In this document: one piece after another, positions 43,620 through 54,600 of the stretch | Layout: each line of letters begins with the position of its first letter | Numbering within the stretch: the first letter of the stretch is position 1 | NCBI RefSeq assembly: GCF_000718005.1 | Contig: NZ_JODV01000012.1 | Source of the DNA: Actinoalloteichus_B caeruleus | GTDB taxonomy: Bacteria > Actinomycetota > Actinomycetes > Mycobacteriales > Pseudonocardiaceae | DNA length: 64,000 nucleotides | Reading direction: 5' to 3' (one strand) | The notes under the pieces: model-generated | The model's input: only the letters and a program-made list of their open reading frames with translations | Told to the model about the DNA's origin: nothing | Database searches by the model: none | Program-made: the position numbers and the translations under genes

Positions 43620-46454
43620 GTGAACCACGCGCCACTCGTGCACGGATCCACCTCCGCGCGTCCCGCACCTCCGCCGCTGGTCGGCAGGAACGAGGTGATC
43701 GACCGCCTCGCCGCGGAGTGCGCCCGCGCCGACGGCCCCCCGTTCGCGCGGGTGCTCGGCGAGGCCGGTGCCGGCCGGACCTCGCTGCTGCGCGCCCTGC
43801 GGGGGCGGTTGCGCGCGGCTGGCATCCGCACCCTCTCCCTGTCGGCCAGCCAGGACGACGGGGGAACCCGGTACAGCGCCGTCTACCGTCTCCTCACCTG
43901 CCTGCCGTCGGTCCCGGAGCCGCCCACCGGGCCGGCCGGGCCCACCTCCGCACGGGAGGTGCTGCTCGACCTGGTGGCCCGGGTCAGCGCCGTACCCCCG
44001 GACCAGCGGGCACCCGAGACGGACGCGCGGTTGGCCGCGGCGCTGGCCCAGGTCCTGCGCGCGCACGCCCCGCTGGTGATCCTCGTCGACGACGCGCACT
44101 GGCTGGACGGCGACAGCGGACGCGTGGTGGAACCGTTGGCGAGGAGACTGCTGGGCACCGGGTGCGGCATCGTCCTCTCCGCGCGCGTCGACGGTGCGCC
44201 GGACCCGGTCGGCCCGTTCGGGGGGCAGGAGGCCGAGGTCGTCGCCCGCATGACCGACGACGGGCTGCTCTCGTCCACCGTGCTGCGTCCGCTGACCCGC
44301 GACCAGGACCACCGGCTGCTCACCGAGTGGCTCCAGGCACGACCGGACCCGGTGCTCACGCGGGAACTCCGTTCGCTGTCCCGGGGGAACCCCGCCGCCC
44401 TCCGGTGGGCCGTGCGGGGGCTCTCCGAGTCGGGTGCGTTGCGGGTCGTCGACCGCCACGCCTACCTGGTGCCCCAGTTCGAACCGCCCCGGTTCACCAC
44501 GAGGAGCCCGCTGCTCGCGCCGATCCGTGAGGCCGGCCCCCTGGCCAGGTCGGTGGCCGAGGCGCTGGCGGTCCTGGCTCCCCTGGGAGTCGGCGTCGAG
44601 ACGATGCTCACCGAGGCGTTGGCCCAGCCGGCTCCGACGGTGCGGGGGGCGCTCGACCTGCTGCGGCGACGCAGGGTGCTGGTGGCGGGCCGGCGTGGCT
44701 GGCGCTTCCGGCTGCCGGCGGTCCGGGAGGCGTTGCGGGCCGGCCTGGGCCCGTACCAGCGCCGTCGGCTGTCCGCCCTCGCCGTCGCCCGGGTGTGGGA
44801 GGGAGGCCCGACCGCCCTTGACCAGGACGCCGTGGCGGACCTGCTGGTCGAGGCGGGGGGCCTCGTCGACCCGGAACGGGCCGCCGCGGAGTTGACCGAC
44901 CGGGGCGGCGCCACCCTGTTCACCCACGGCCTGCGGTCCGCGCGGTGGCTCCGGGCCGCGGCGGAACTGATCACCGACCCGACCCGGCGCGCGATGACCC
45001 TCGTGGGGCACTGCGCCGCCTGCGCCATCAACGAACGTCCCACCGACGCCGCGGACAGCGCGGAGGAGCTGATCAGCCGGCACGCCCCCTACGTCCCGGA
45101 GTCCGCTCGGCAGGAACTCGGCGTCATCTACGTGACCTGCCAGTGGGCGACGGGGAACACCGGGCCGTTGCGCGGGATCGCCGACGGCGAACGGACCGTG
45201 CTGCCCGGGGGCCCTGGGCAGCACGCGGTGTCCAGGGCGGCGGCGCTCTTCCAGTTGCAGCGGTACGGCGAGGGACGGGCCCTGCTGGCGGCGACCAGGG
45301 ACAGCTGGTCCCGGGAGCCCGCCTCCGCCGACTTCGCGCACATCCTGGGAGCGGGGGCGGCGATCTGGCAGGGCGATCCGGCGGAGTTCCGGGAGTTCCT
45401 CGCCGACTCCTCCCGTTGGCGCGGCCAGGACGTGCCGCAGCTGCGCTTCGAACGGCTGCGCTACCAGGTCAGCATGCTCCTGGCGATGGGGGAACTGACC
45501 CGGACCCTGGAACTGCTGTCGGCGGAGGGCATCCGGGTGGACCAGCTGCTGACGACCGACCAGTTCATGATCCACCAGATGCGCGGCGACTGGGTCGCCG
45601 CGATGGACGTCGCACGCCGCAGCATGGCGGCCGGGAACACGGTGGCCAGGCCCCCGGGGCCAACAATCATGTACCGGGACGCGGTGAAGATCCTCGCCGC
45701 TCGGGGTCGGCTGGCCAGGGCGAACGAACTCGCCGAGACGGCGCGGTCCCAACCCGTGCAGGCCGACTACCTGCTGGACCTGGCCCAGGCTCGCATCCGC
45801 CGTCTGCTGGGCGATGGCGATGGCGCGATCCTCGCGCTGCGCAGGGGCCTGGACCGGGCGGCGGCCGCCGGGTTCGTCCTCGGCACCGACGAACTCTGGG
45901 CGGAACTGGCGGAGATCGCCGCGGCCGAGGGCCGGGTCGAGGAGGCCACCGGCCACCTCGCGGCGATCACCTCGGTCGCGCGCCGGATGGGGACCGGGCG
46001 CACCGAACTCCTGTCGCTGCGCAGCCAGGCGCTGGTCCACCGCGACCGGGACGCGGCGGCGGCGGCGGTCGAGCTGGCCCGGGAACGCGCGCAGCCCTCG
46101 GAGATCGCGGGCACGGCACTGCTGGCGTCGTCGTTGGGGTACCGGCCCGACGAGCTGTTACCCGAGGCCTACCAGCTGTTCGGTGACCTCGACGCCCTGC
46201 TGTGGCGGGCCAGGACCCGGAACCTGATGCGGGCGCACAACCTCCCGGTCCCGGGACGCACCGCGACGACCGCCGAGAACGAACTGCTGCTGGCGGTGCT
46301 GGTGACCGAGGGGCTCAGCAACCGGGAGCTGGCGACGGCTCTCCAGACCAGCGAGAAGAGCGTCGAAGGGCGGCTGACCCGCCTGTTCGCCAAAGGGGGC
46401 TACGGGTCCAGGGTGGACCTCGCGGCGGCCATGCTGACCGGCGAGTACCCGTGA
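43620..46454 (+). CDS. Second large LuxR (LAL-type) regulator with degenerate P-loop
   Basis: STAND-like transcriptional regulator of 944 residues, similar in plan to its divergent neighbour. The P-loop reads GEAGAGRTS, with Arg in place of the Walker A Lys, while Walker B (VILVDDAHWLD) is intact; ATP hydrolysis may be impaired. A long TPR-like middle precedes the C-terminal LuxR HTH (LAVLVTEGLSNRELATALQTSEKSVEGRLTRLF). The HTH ending is nearly the same as in the neighbour (VE.RLTRLF). The GTG at 43620 has AGGAAAGG six bases upstream; the frame is open to 43557 without a better start. It is convergent with the 326-residue gene. Confidence 0.9.
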   Translation: MNHAPLVHGSTSARPAPPPLVGRNEVIDRLAAECARADGPPFARVLGEAGAGRTSLLRALRGRLRAAGIRTLSLSASQDDGGTRYSAVYRLLTCLPSVPEPPTGPAGPTSAREVLLDLVARVSAVPPDQRAPETDARLAAALAQVLRAHAPLVILVDDAHWLDGDSGRVVEPLARRLLGTGCGIVLSARVDGAPDPVGPFGGQEAEVVARMTDDGLLSSTVLRPLTRDQDHRLLTEWLQARPDPVLTRELRSLSRGNPAALRWAVRGLSESGALRVVDRHAYLVPQFEPPRFTTRSPLLAPIREAGPLARSVAEALAVLAPLGVGVETMLTEALAQPAPTVRGALDLLRRRRVLVAGRRGWRFRLPAVREALRAGLGPYQRRRLSALAVARVWEGGPTALDQDAVADLLVEAGGLVDPERAAAELTDRGGATLFTHGLRSARWLRAAAELITDPTRRAMTLVGHCAACAINERPTDAADSAEELISRHAPYVPESARQELGVIYVTCQWATGNTGPLRGIADGERTVLPGGPGQHAVSRAAALFQLQRYGEGRALLAATRDSWSREPASADFAHILGAGAAIWQGDPAEFREFLADSSRWRGQDVPQLRFERLRYQVSMLLAMGELTRTLELLSAEGIRVDQLLTTDQFMIHQMRGDWVAAMDVARRSMAAGNTVARPPGPTIMYRDAVKILAARGRLARANELAETARSQPVQADYLLDLAQARIRRLLGDGDGAILALRRGLDRAAAAGFVLGTDELWAELAEIAAAEGRVEEATGHLAAITSVARRMGTGRTELLSLRSQALVHRDRDAAAAAVELARERAQPSEIAGTALLASSLGYRPDELLPEAYQLFGDLDALLWRARTRNLMRAHNLPVPGRTATTAENELLLAVLVTEGLSNRELATALQTSEKSVEGRLTRLFAKGGYGSRVDLAAAMLTGEYP

Positions 46455-46863
46455 GGGTGGCCGGACGTCCCGTCGCCGCCGGGTGGCGGGCCCGGCCGCT
46501 CGGTCTCCGTCACACCGCCCCGGGTGCGTTCGGTGACGGCCGGGCCGTCGCGGCACGTGGGCGAGCGTCGCGGCGGCTCCACCGACGGACACCTGGGGCC
46601 GGGAAGCCCGGTTCCGGTCGCTGCCCGGTGGTACGGGGAAGGCGAACGCCGTGGCGCGTGCTGCCACCAGCCGCGCCAGCCGTCGACGGTCCACCCGGGA
46701 TGCCGCCGTCCCGTGGCTCCTGCTCGCCGGGCATCCCCGTCGGGACGGCCCCGGGACCCGGGTGGAGGCGAACGCCTCCCACCCCGCACCGGGCCGATCC
46801 ACATCCTCCCGGTGGTCCGCCTCGGGGCGCGGCACCCCACCCGGGCGGCGCTGCCCCGTCGGT
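46455..46863. other. Intergenic region between convergent LAL and candidate partner genes
   Basis: About 410 bp with no supported gene. The frames present are Arg/Pro/Gly-rich. A short CCGCC-GGGT-GGCGG hairpin just after the LAL stop may be a weak terminator. Confidence 0.5.
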
Positions 46864-47844
46864 CTACCCCGCCGCCGGGGTGACGCCCTCCTGCTGGGCG
46901 TCCAGCACGAGGGCGACGGTGGCCAACCACTCACGGCGGGACGGCACGAGGGGCCGGGTCTCGGCGGCCCTGACGTGCGCGCTGAGCTCGGTGGGGATCG
47001 GCACGCCGTACCGGTCGAGGTAGTAGCCCAGGGCCGCCGGCCACACCCAGATCCCGTCGGTCAGCAGGCCGCCGGGCACGACCCGGCCGGCCGAGTCGTC
47101 GAGCAGGTCGTAGCCGGGCAGGGCGCTCTCCACCAGGGGGTGACCACCGGCGAGGTAGCCCAGTTCCTCGTCCCGGTCGCCGGTGTCGACGGCGTTGGCC
47201 GGGTCGAACAGGCGAACCCGATCCTCGTCCAGTTCCGCCAGCCTCGGGACCGGTGGTGGCTGCGAGGCGAACACCTCACGTCCGCTGATCAGGGCCAGTG
47301 TCTGGTAGTCGGGAAGGCTGGTCTCCGGTGAGAACACCTCAACGGCCGGGCTGACCAGGCCGATCTCGACCAACGCGTCACCGAGCCTGCTGGCCAGCTC
47401 CGCGGCGCCCTCCATGGTGGCCGTGGTCTCCACGAGGTGCACGAGACGTGGTGGGATACCGGGCACCTCGATGGTGCCGACCCGCCACACCTGCCAGGCG
47501 GTGTGCTCTCCCGGCGTCGCGGAGAGGACCTCGGTGACGACGGCCGACGCGGCCACCGGGACCAGGACGTCGCGGGCGCGCTCGTCGACGAACTCCCAGG
47601 CCGGCGTGTCCCCCGACTCGTCGTCGCGGAGCAGGGACAGCAGCGGCGTGGTCGCACCCCCGGCGCTCGCCAACACCTCGCGCAACCCGAGGGGGACGTC
47701 GATCCCGTGGTCGGCGAGGCTCATCACCACCGCCCGCCCGGCCAGCTCCCAGTGGCCGGCGGCCAGCCAACGCCTGCTCTGCCAGAGGACGTCCTCCGGC
47801 AGCAGGGGCGCCAACCTCAACAGCGCCTCATGGGGGGACAGCAT
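46864..47844 (-). CDS. Possible immunity or partner protein downstream of the giant gene
   Basis: Predicted soluble protein of 326 residues with no signal peptide, membrane helix or catalytic motif that I recognise. It is acidic and rich in Leu, Ala and Val. A conserved-looking stretch near the C-terminus reads DGIWVWPAALGYYLDRYGV. The ATG at 47844 has AAGGAG six bases upstream. It is the first gene after the giant putative toxin, on the same strand, about 270 bp downstream. That is the usual position of an immunity gene in polymorphic toxin loci, so an immunity or chaperone role is proposed by position only. Confidence 0.7.
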   Translation of the reverse strand: MLSPHEALLRLAPLLPEDVLWQSRRWLAAGHWELAGRAVVMSLADHGIDVPLGLREVLASAGGATTPLLSLLRDDESGDTPAWEFVDERARDVLVPVAASAVVTEVLSATPGEHTAWQVWRVGTIEVPGIPPRLVHLVETTATMEGAAELASRLGDALVEIGLVSPAVEVFSPETSLPDYQTLALISGREVFASQPPPVPRLAELDEDRVRLFDPANAVDTGDRDEELGYLAGGHPLVESALPGYDLLDDSAGRVVPGGLLTDGIWVWPAALGYYLDRYGVPIPTELSAHVRAAETRPLVPSRREWLATVALVLDAQQEGVTPAAG

Positions 47845-47976
47845 GCGCTTCTCCTTCCGTCAGGTGGTCGTGCTCGGCCTGGTCGGTCCGGACCGGCCAC
47901 GGCCGCCACGCCGCCGTCCGCCCCACCCCGCCGAGTGGTGTGCGCCCTGCTCCGCACGAGTGCGTCTCACGCCCGG

Positions 47977-47992
47977 AGCCCGGGATCGGGCT
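47977..47992 (-). terminator. Hairpin between the giant gene and its downstream neighbour
   Basis: AGCCCG (47977-47982) and CGGGCT (47987-47992) form a 6-bp stem with a 4-base loop, about 125 bp after the giant gene's stop. It may weaken read-through to the downstream gene. Confidence 0.35.
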
Positions 47993-48117
47993 GCTCACGC
48001 GCGGTGCGAGCGGAGCGCCCTCCGCGAACCCGTCCTGATTCCGGCCACCGGGAGTCGCCTGGTCTGGGCGACCGCTCGTCGTCCCGGGCACGCGCGCGTC
48101 CACCGTTCGCACCGCGC

Positions 48118-48690
48118 TCACGCGCTCCTCGGTGGTGCGAGCACGAAAGCCGTGTTCTCCACGAAGCGGCGCGTCAGCCCTTCGATCGACAACCGCTCCA
48201 CCCGTCCGGTGTTGGGCTCGTAGAAGAAGCCCTCCGTCGGTGAGATCATCATCACGGCGGTCGCATGGCTCCCGGTTGCCAGCCAGATCCGGTCCCCGGC
48301 GCCGAGTTCACCCGCCTGGAGCAGGTTCACCAGTTCCTCGGAGGTCGGTCGCCGAGCGCCCTCGGGGTCGAGCTGGTCATGGACCCACTCGACCTGGGCG
48401 GCTTGGCCGTCGGCCGCCCCGTTCCACGCGATCAGCGTGTTCACCGCGCTGTTGCGTTCGGTCTCGTCGAGGTCCGCGAACCGCTGGTTCGGCGCGGGCT
48501 CCGGCGTGGGGGTGTTCAGCCACCGGGTCGCGAGGACCGCGCAGAACTGTTCGATGCGGACGAAGCTGTCGATGTCCTCGGGCGGTCTGCCCACCCAGTA
48601 CCACAAGTTGCTCCCCTGGTTCCCGTCGTCCTGGCTGAGGTCGGCGTAGAGCGCCGGGTTGGCGGGGAGGACGTCGTCGTCGTCGAAGAC
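48118..48690 (-). other. C58/YopT-like cysteine peptidase-type module of the giant protein
   Basis: The last 190 residues look like a compact domain after the repeat tract. Candidate nucleophile Cys (codon 48541-48543) lies in EQFCAVLATRWL, His (48265-48267) in GSHATAV 92 residues later, and Glu in FFYEPN 16 residues after the His. C58 peptidases have Cys, His and Asp with similar spacing and an F-x-D-P-N motif, so Asp would be replaced by Glu here. It could be a protease, deamidase or other papain-like toxin. Confidence 0.6.
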
Positions 48691-51600
48691 GACGACCGGC
48701 TCAGCCGGGGTGCCGGTCTCCGCCGCACCGGCGACCGGGGTCTGCTGTGCGACCGGCGACGCGGGCGGCGGTGTGCTGGTCGGCGTCACCGCCGGCTCGG
48801 TCGCGACGGCCTGGGCAGCGGCGGCGCTGCTCACGACCAAGGGCGCCGGCGGCTGCTGGCCGGCGGTCGACGCCGGTTGGCCCGCCGCCGGGGCCACCTG
48901 GGCCGCCGGCTCCGGGTTCAGGAAGGCCGCGAGGTCCTCCACCACGGTCAGCGGCGGCGGGGGCGCGGTAGACGTCTGCTGGACGCCGGCGGGCACCTCC
49001 GGCTGGGCGGTTGCTGTCGTCTGCTGACCGGTCGTCTCCGCCTGGACAGCCCCCGCCGGTTGCTCGGCTGGTGGGGTGGTCTCCTCCGGCCGCGCGGTCG
49101 CCTCAGCCGGCTCCGGCTGGACCGCCGCCTCTGGCCGCACGGTCGTCGTGGTCGTCGCCTCCGGCTGGAGCGTCGCCTCCGAATCAGGGGCAGGGGCGAG
49201 CGGCTCGACATCCGGCGCCACCGACGTGACGGCCGTGGCCTCCGGGTCAGCGGCTGGGGATGCTGGCTCGACAACTGGTGCCTTCTGCTCCGTCGGTGCC
49301 GTCAGCTCGACGACCGTCCCCTCCGACTGCGCACTTCCTTGCTGCTCGACAACCGGTGGCTTCCGCACCACGGGCGCCTGCTGCTCCACCGGCGCCGTCA
49401 CCTCGACAGCAGGGTCCTCCGACCGCGAGGTCTCCTGCTCATCGGCGGGAGAAGCGTTCGACTCGACCGCCGGTGAACCCTCCGGCTCAACCTCACGGCC
49501 CTCCGGCTCCACGCCCGGCGCCCGCCGCTCAGTCGCGGGCCCCTCCGGCTCCACGCCCGGCTGCTCCCGTTGCTCCGGCACGGTCCCCTCGACGGCAGCG
49601 TCCTCCGGCTCCACGACCGGCGCCTCGGGCTCGGCCACCGGTGACCGCTGCTCCACGGCCGGCGGCCCCTCCGGCTCGACCACCGGAGTGCTCTGCTCCA
49701 CGACCGGCGGCCCCTCCGGCTCGACCACCGGAGTGCTCTGCTCCACGACCGGGGCCTGCTGCTCGACGGACGGGGACTCCTGCTCGCCAGGGGACGACTT
49801 CTGCTCGCCAGAGGCCTCCTGCTCGACCGGAGCCTCCTGCTCGACCGGAGCCTTCTGCTCGACCGCGGCCTCCTGCTCGACCGGAGCCTTCTGCTCGACC
49901 GCGGCCTCCTGCTCGACCGGAGCCTTCTGCTCGACCGCGGCCTCCTGCTCAGCCGGCTTCTTCTGCTCGACGGCCGGCTTCTTCTCGGTCGGCAGGCCGA
50001 GTTCCTTGGCTTCGGCCTCGTTCAGCTCGAAGTACAGCCCCTCGCGGCCACGCACCGTCGTGGTCGTGGTGATGTCCAGCGGGCTGAGGAGAACACGCTC
50101 CAGGGGCCAGGGGAAGATGTTGCGCCGCTTGTGGAAGCTGTTGACGATGTCGTAGTAGACGTCCGCGCGGTAGCGGTACAGCGTGACGTTCTCGTGAGTG
50201 CTCTTCTCCCCCGAGGTGTTCTCGCTCTTCTCGCTGTACGAACTGCCCTCCCGCCGGGTCAGGCCGGGTGTGCCCCCACCGGTACCACCGGCCGGGTTGC
50301 TCGGGTTGGTGCCCATCGCACCGGCGTTCGGTCCCTTGACCTTGCCTTGTGTGTGGCTGATCGAGGTCGAGTGCCCGCTGGTCGACGAGATCTCGCGCTT
50401 GATGGTGCGGGACCCGTCGAACTCGACCTCGTACACCTTCGGCTTGATCTCGGTGGTGTGCTTCGCGGTCCGATAGCGGTTGCGGTTGACGACCTCGTGC
50501 GAGTAGGGCATCCCCTCCCCGAGGATGCGCGGGAGGTGCACGGACAGCTGCCGCTCGGAGGCCAGGTCCCGGATCTCCCGACGCTCCTCCGTGGCGTCCC
50601 CGTAGAGGCGCTCGGCGCGGTGTGACGGGTCACCGCCCTTGTTCGGTGCTCGAACGGCGGAGTCGACCACGTGGTCGGCGAGCCCGTCGGTGGCGATCCC
50701 GCGCACGCGGAGGGTAGTCGCCTTGCTGAGTACGTCGGTGTAGTCCTTCCCGGTGGGTTTCTCGTCCTTGCCGAGCGCCTCCAGTTTCGGCATCCGCTCC
50801 CGGCCGGCGGGGGCACCGGTCGAGGGGGACCTGTCCTGCCGCTCCGAGTTCGACGTCGCCTGGTCGGACGTCGACTTCGGTGCTGCCGTCGAGGACGAGG
50901 CAGCGACGTTCGACCTGCCCTCGTTCGACTTGCCCTCCGGTTGCTTCCCCTCGGACTTCGACTGCCCGTCGCCGCGCGTGGAGCCGCTCGTGTCCCCGTC
51001 GGTCCGTTCCACGGGCAGCGTGTCGTCGTGCGGGACCAGCAGGTCGACCTTCCCGGGAACCGTTCTCAGTTCCTCGGGCACGGGCAGCTGACGCGTCGAG
51101 GGTTTCCGGTAGTTGCTGGAGTTCAGGACGTGCGGACTGTGCCCACCGGAGATCTTGGACATGATCATGCCGGGCGTGTCGACCTGGTACACCTCGATCT
51201 CGTAGGTGACAGGCACCGTGAACCGCTCGACCTGGGTCACCTCGACCTTGTCCCCGCGCTTGTCCACGGCCTCGTCGGTGCGCGACACGCTCTTGCTGCC
51301 GCTCCAGCTCCCACCGAACACGGGGCCACCCATCCCGCCGGGAGGTGGTCCCTCGGCCGGGGTCTCCCCGAACATGTAGCTGAGGCCGGCGGCGGCGGAC
51401 CAGCCCGTGCCCCTGCCGCCACCCACCTCGCTCGGCGTGGAGGAGGCCTGCTCGGACTGGTGTTTCCGCTCTTCGGCCCCGAGGTGGGTGATCTCCTTGC
51501 TCGGATCCTCCCGCGCGATCACCCGGTACTCGTAGGTCCGGTCCTTGAAGACCATCGACTGGGTGTGGAGCACGCTCGCCTGCCCGGTGGCCATGCGCTC

Positions 51601-54600
51601 CACGGTGGCTCCACCCCTGGATTCAGCGGTGAGCTCGGCCGTGCGGGCCAGTGCGCCGATCGGGGGCGGGTTCTGGTCACCTGCCTTGACGAAGGGCGCG
51701 GCGCCGGGGGTGACCTGGGCGATCACCTTCTTGAGCGTCGCGTCGAGCTCTTTCAGGCCCTCTGGGGAAACGAGGGCGGTGTCGGCGCCCAGCGCGGTCC
51801 CGACCCCGATGTAGGGCGGGAGCTTCCGGGTACCAGCGCCCGGGTTCTTCTTCGGGCTCTCGGTGGTCGCGGTGCTCCCGTCGGTCTCCGTCGTCCCGTC
51901 CTTCGCCGTGGAGGCCGGGTCCTTCCCGGGTGCCTTCCCGGTGGAATTCTCGGGAGCCTTCCCGGTGCTGTTCTCCGGGGTCGTTCCGGTGCTGTTCTCC
52001 GGAGCCTTCCCGGTGCTGTTCTCCGGAGTCGTTCCGGTGGTGTCCCCGTTGGGGTTCTCCGGAGCTCTCGTCGTCGACGTGGTGGTGTCCGTCGCGTCGG
52101 TGGTCTCGGCCGAGCGTTCGCCTCGCTGGTTCGTCCGACCATCCCCACCGGCCGTGTCCCGCATGGCGGACTCGGTGGTGTCGGCCGGACCGCGCCGCTG
52201 GCCGTCGTGTCGCCCGTCGCTCGCCGAGTCGCGGCCCTCGGTCTGGTCGCTCGCCGGGCCGGCCTCGGTGTTCGGCGCGTCCTGGTCCGGGGACTTCGTT
52301 CCCTCCGTGCCCTCCTTCGTCGTCCCGGTCGATCCGCCCTCGCTGGTCTCCTTCGTGCCGTCCTTCGCCGTGCTGGGCGGCTCGGGGAGCTTCTTGTCCT
52401 GGCGCTGGGTGTCGGTGACCACGAACTCGAGTGCCTTGGGGATGAGCACCGTGACGGTCTTGGTCGCCGGAGCCATCGGGTACCCGAAGAAGTTCCGGTG
52501 CCCCCAGGCGTCCTGGTTCGGCTGTCCGAGGAGGTTCTGCCAGGCGTGGGCCGAGATGGTCACCAGGGCGTCGGCACGGTACCGGTGGTACACCGTGTCC
52601 TTGATTCCCTCGACGGCGGTGACCTTCTTCGCGCCGTAGCCCTTGCCCGCCGACTGCTCGCTCGACCAGCTCTTCCCCGCGTTGCCCGTGACGGGGGTGA
52701 CCATCACGTTGACGTTCATCGAGGTGTCGCTGCTGCTCCCGCTGGTCTGCTTGCGGGAGCTGTCCACCGTGGTCTGCTCGCTCGGCGTCAGCCCGGGCGG
52801 GCTGTCCACGTAGGTGGCGCCGTGCGCGCGCATCCCGATGACACCGCTTTCGGTGCGGTCGAGAACGGTTCCCTTCTCCGTGCCGTTCGAGAGCACGGCG
52901 CCCTCTCCCAGGAGGCGGTCCTGGTTCGCGGCCCACCACTCGGAGTCGATCACCATCGTGGTGTCGGTGTCGCTCGGCTTCGCGTTGACCCTCTCGCGCA
53001 CGTCCTGCTGCGCGGTCCTCAGCGCGTCGTTGATGGCGGTCAGGTCGTTGACGGGCCTTGTCACCAGGGCGCCGGACAGGTCGATCCCGTCCTCCCGGCT
53101 GCTCTTCTGGAAGTCCGCGTCCTTGGGGTCGGTGATCGGCTTGCCGGGCAGGGACTCCTCCACCGACCGTTGCGGGTTGTCCTTGCCGTCGGTGGGTACC
53201 TGGAACTCCGGTACCTGGTGGCGAGCGACCACCGGGACGGAGATGTCGGTCCTGCCGCCCTTGTCGTTGGACGGCTCCGTGATGGTGACGTTCAACTGCC
53301 CGCCGCGCTCGATCTCCCGGATCGGACCCTTGTACTTGATCTTCTTCTCGACGCTGGTCGTGCTGGTCAGCCCCGAGCCGTGGTTGTGCTCGGAACGGTA
53401 CCCCGGCCCGAGGTGGAAGCCACCCAGGAAGCGCTGGAGGTTGGGCGCACCGCTCAGGCGGGAGCGGAAGCCGAACATCAACGAGGCGAACTGCGCACCG
53501 GCGGTCTGGATCTTGGTCCCGAGCCCGGCGCCCTGTCCCGGGGTGGCGGTGATCTCACCTTCCTTGACCGACCGTTCGGAGTGGACGGCGGTCACGGGGT
53601 CGCTGTCGGGCGTGGCCGTCAGAGCGATCTCGAACTCTCGCGACGCCACTCGGACGGTCGAGGTGAGCGGGGGGCTGCCCGGCACGGAGATGCGGTGGTA
53701 GTCGCCTTCGACCCGCGACTGGCTGATGGCGGCGGTCAGGCTCCTGGTGATCTGTGCCCTGACGTGCTTGTCGACGACGACGCCATCCCTGGTGAGGCGC
53801 TGCTCGATGTCGGCGTGCGCCTTGGCCAGGGCCTGGTGCGCGCCCTTGACGCGCTCGGTGTGGTTGAACAGGCTCGCGTCGGTGGCAGCCCTCAGGGCGG
53901 CCTGCCGCTCGACGCTGGGACGGTTCGGCGTCGTTGAGCCGTCCTTGGCGGTGGACGAGGTCGTGTCGGTGTTGCCACCGCCGGACTCGTCCCCACCCGA
54001 CTCCGGCTTGCTCGTGGACGAGGTCGTGTCGGTGGTACCGCCGCCGGACTCGTCCCCACCCGACTCCGGCTTGCTGGTCGTGACGTTCGCCGGGTCGGTC
54101 CCTGCCGGGTTCCGGCCCGTGGTCCCGGTCTCGCCCCGCTTCGCGCGGTCGTTGCCGCTCCCGTCGGTACCCGAGGTGCCGTGCTGGTACCCTGCCGACT
54201 GGGCGGGAGTCTGGGTGTCCGCGCCGGTCTGACTCGCGGGGTTCGGCTGCGCGATGGGGGTCAGCGGGATACCCGAGGCGGGGTCGCCGTTCGTCGTCGA
54301 CGTGTCCCGCCCACCGCCGAAGAGCCTGCGCACCGGCAGGGGGACCGAAAGCCGGTCCCACCGCGTCACGTTGGCCTGCCGTCCTCCGTTCGCGGCGGGC
54401 GGGCTGGTGGTGGGATTGGTGTTCGCCGCCGCTCGGTCGCCCGAACCCTGGTTGTCGGTCTGACCGGTCTTCCCGGCGGGCGCGGGGCCCCCCGTCTCGC
54501 TCCCCTTGTCGGCGCCGCCGGACTTGTCGACCGTCGTCGACCCCTCGCCACCCGTCGACTTCTCGGTGGTGGTCGGCTGGTCCTTGAGCGCCTCGTTGAG

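Noticed and set aside
43578..46040. Minus-strand frame of 820 codons opposite the second LAL gene
   Set aside because: Antisense shadow; the plus frame has clear Walker B and LuxR HTH motifs.
49832..49939. CRISPR-like array
   Set aside because: The direct repeats are coding tandem repeats without variable spacers; no CRISPR array or cas gene is present.
50671..53937. Long plus-strand frame of 1088 codons opposite the giant gene
   Set aside because: It is an antisense shadow of the high-GC giant gene with Arg/Gly/Val-rich low-complexity sequence and no domain motifs.
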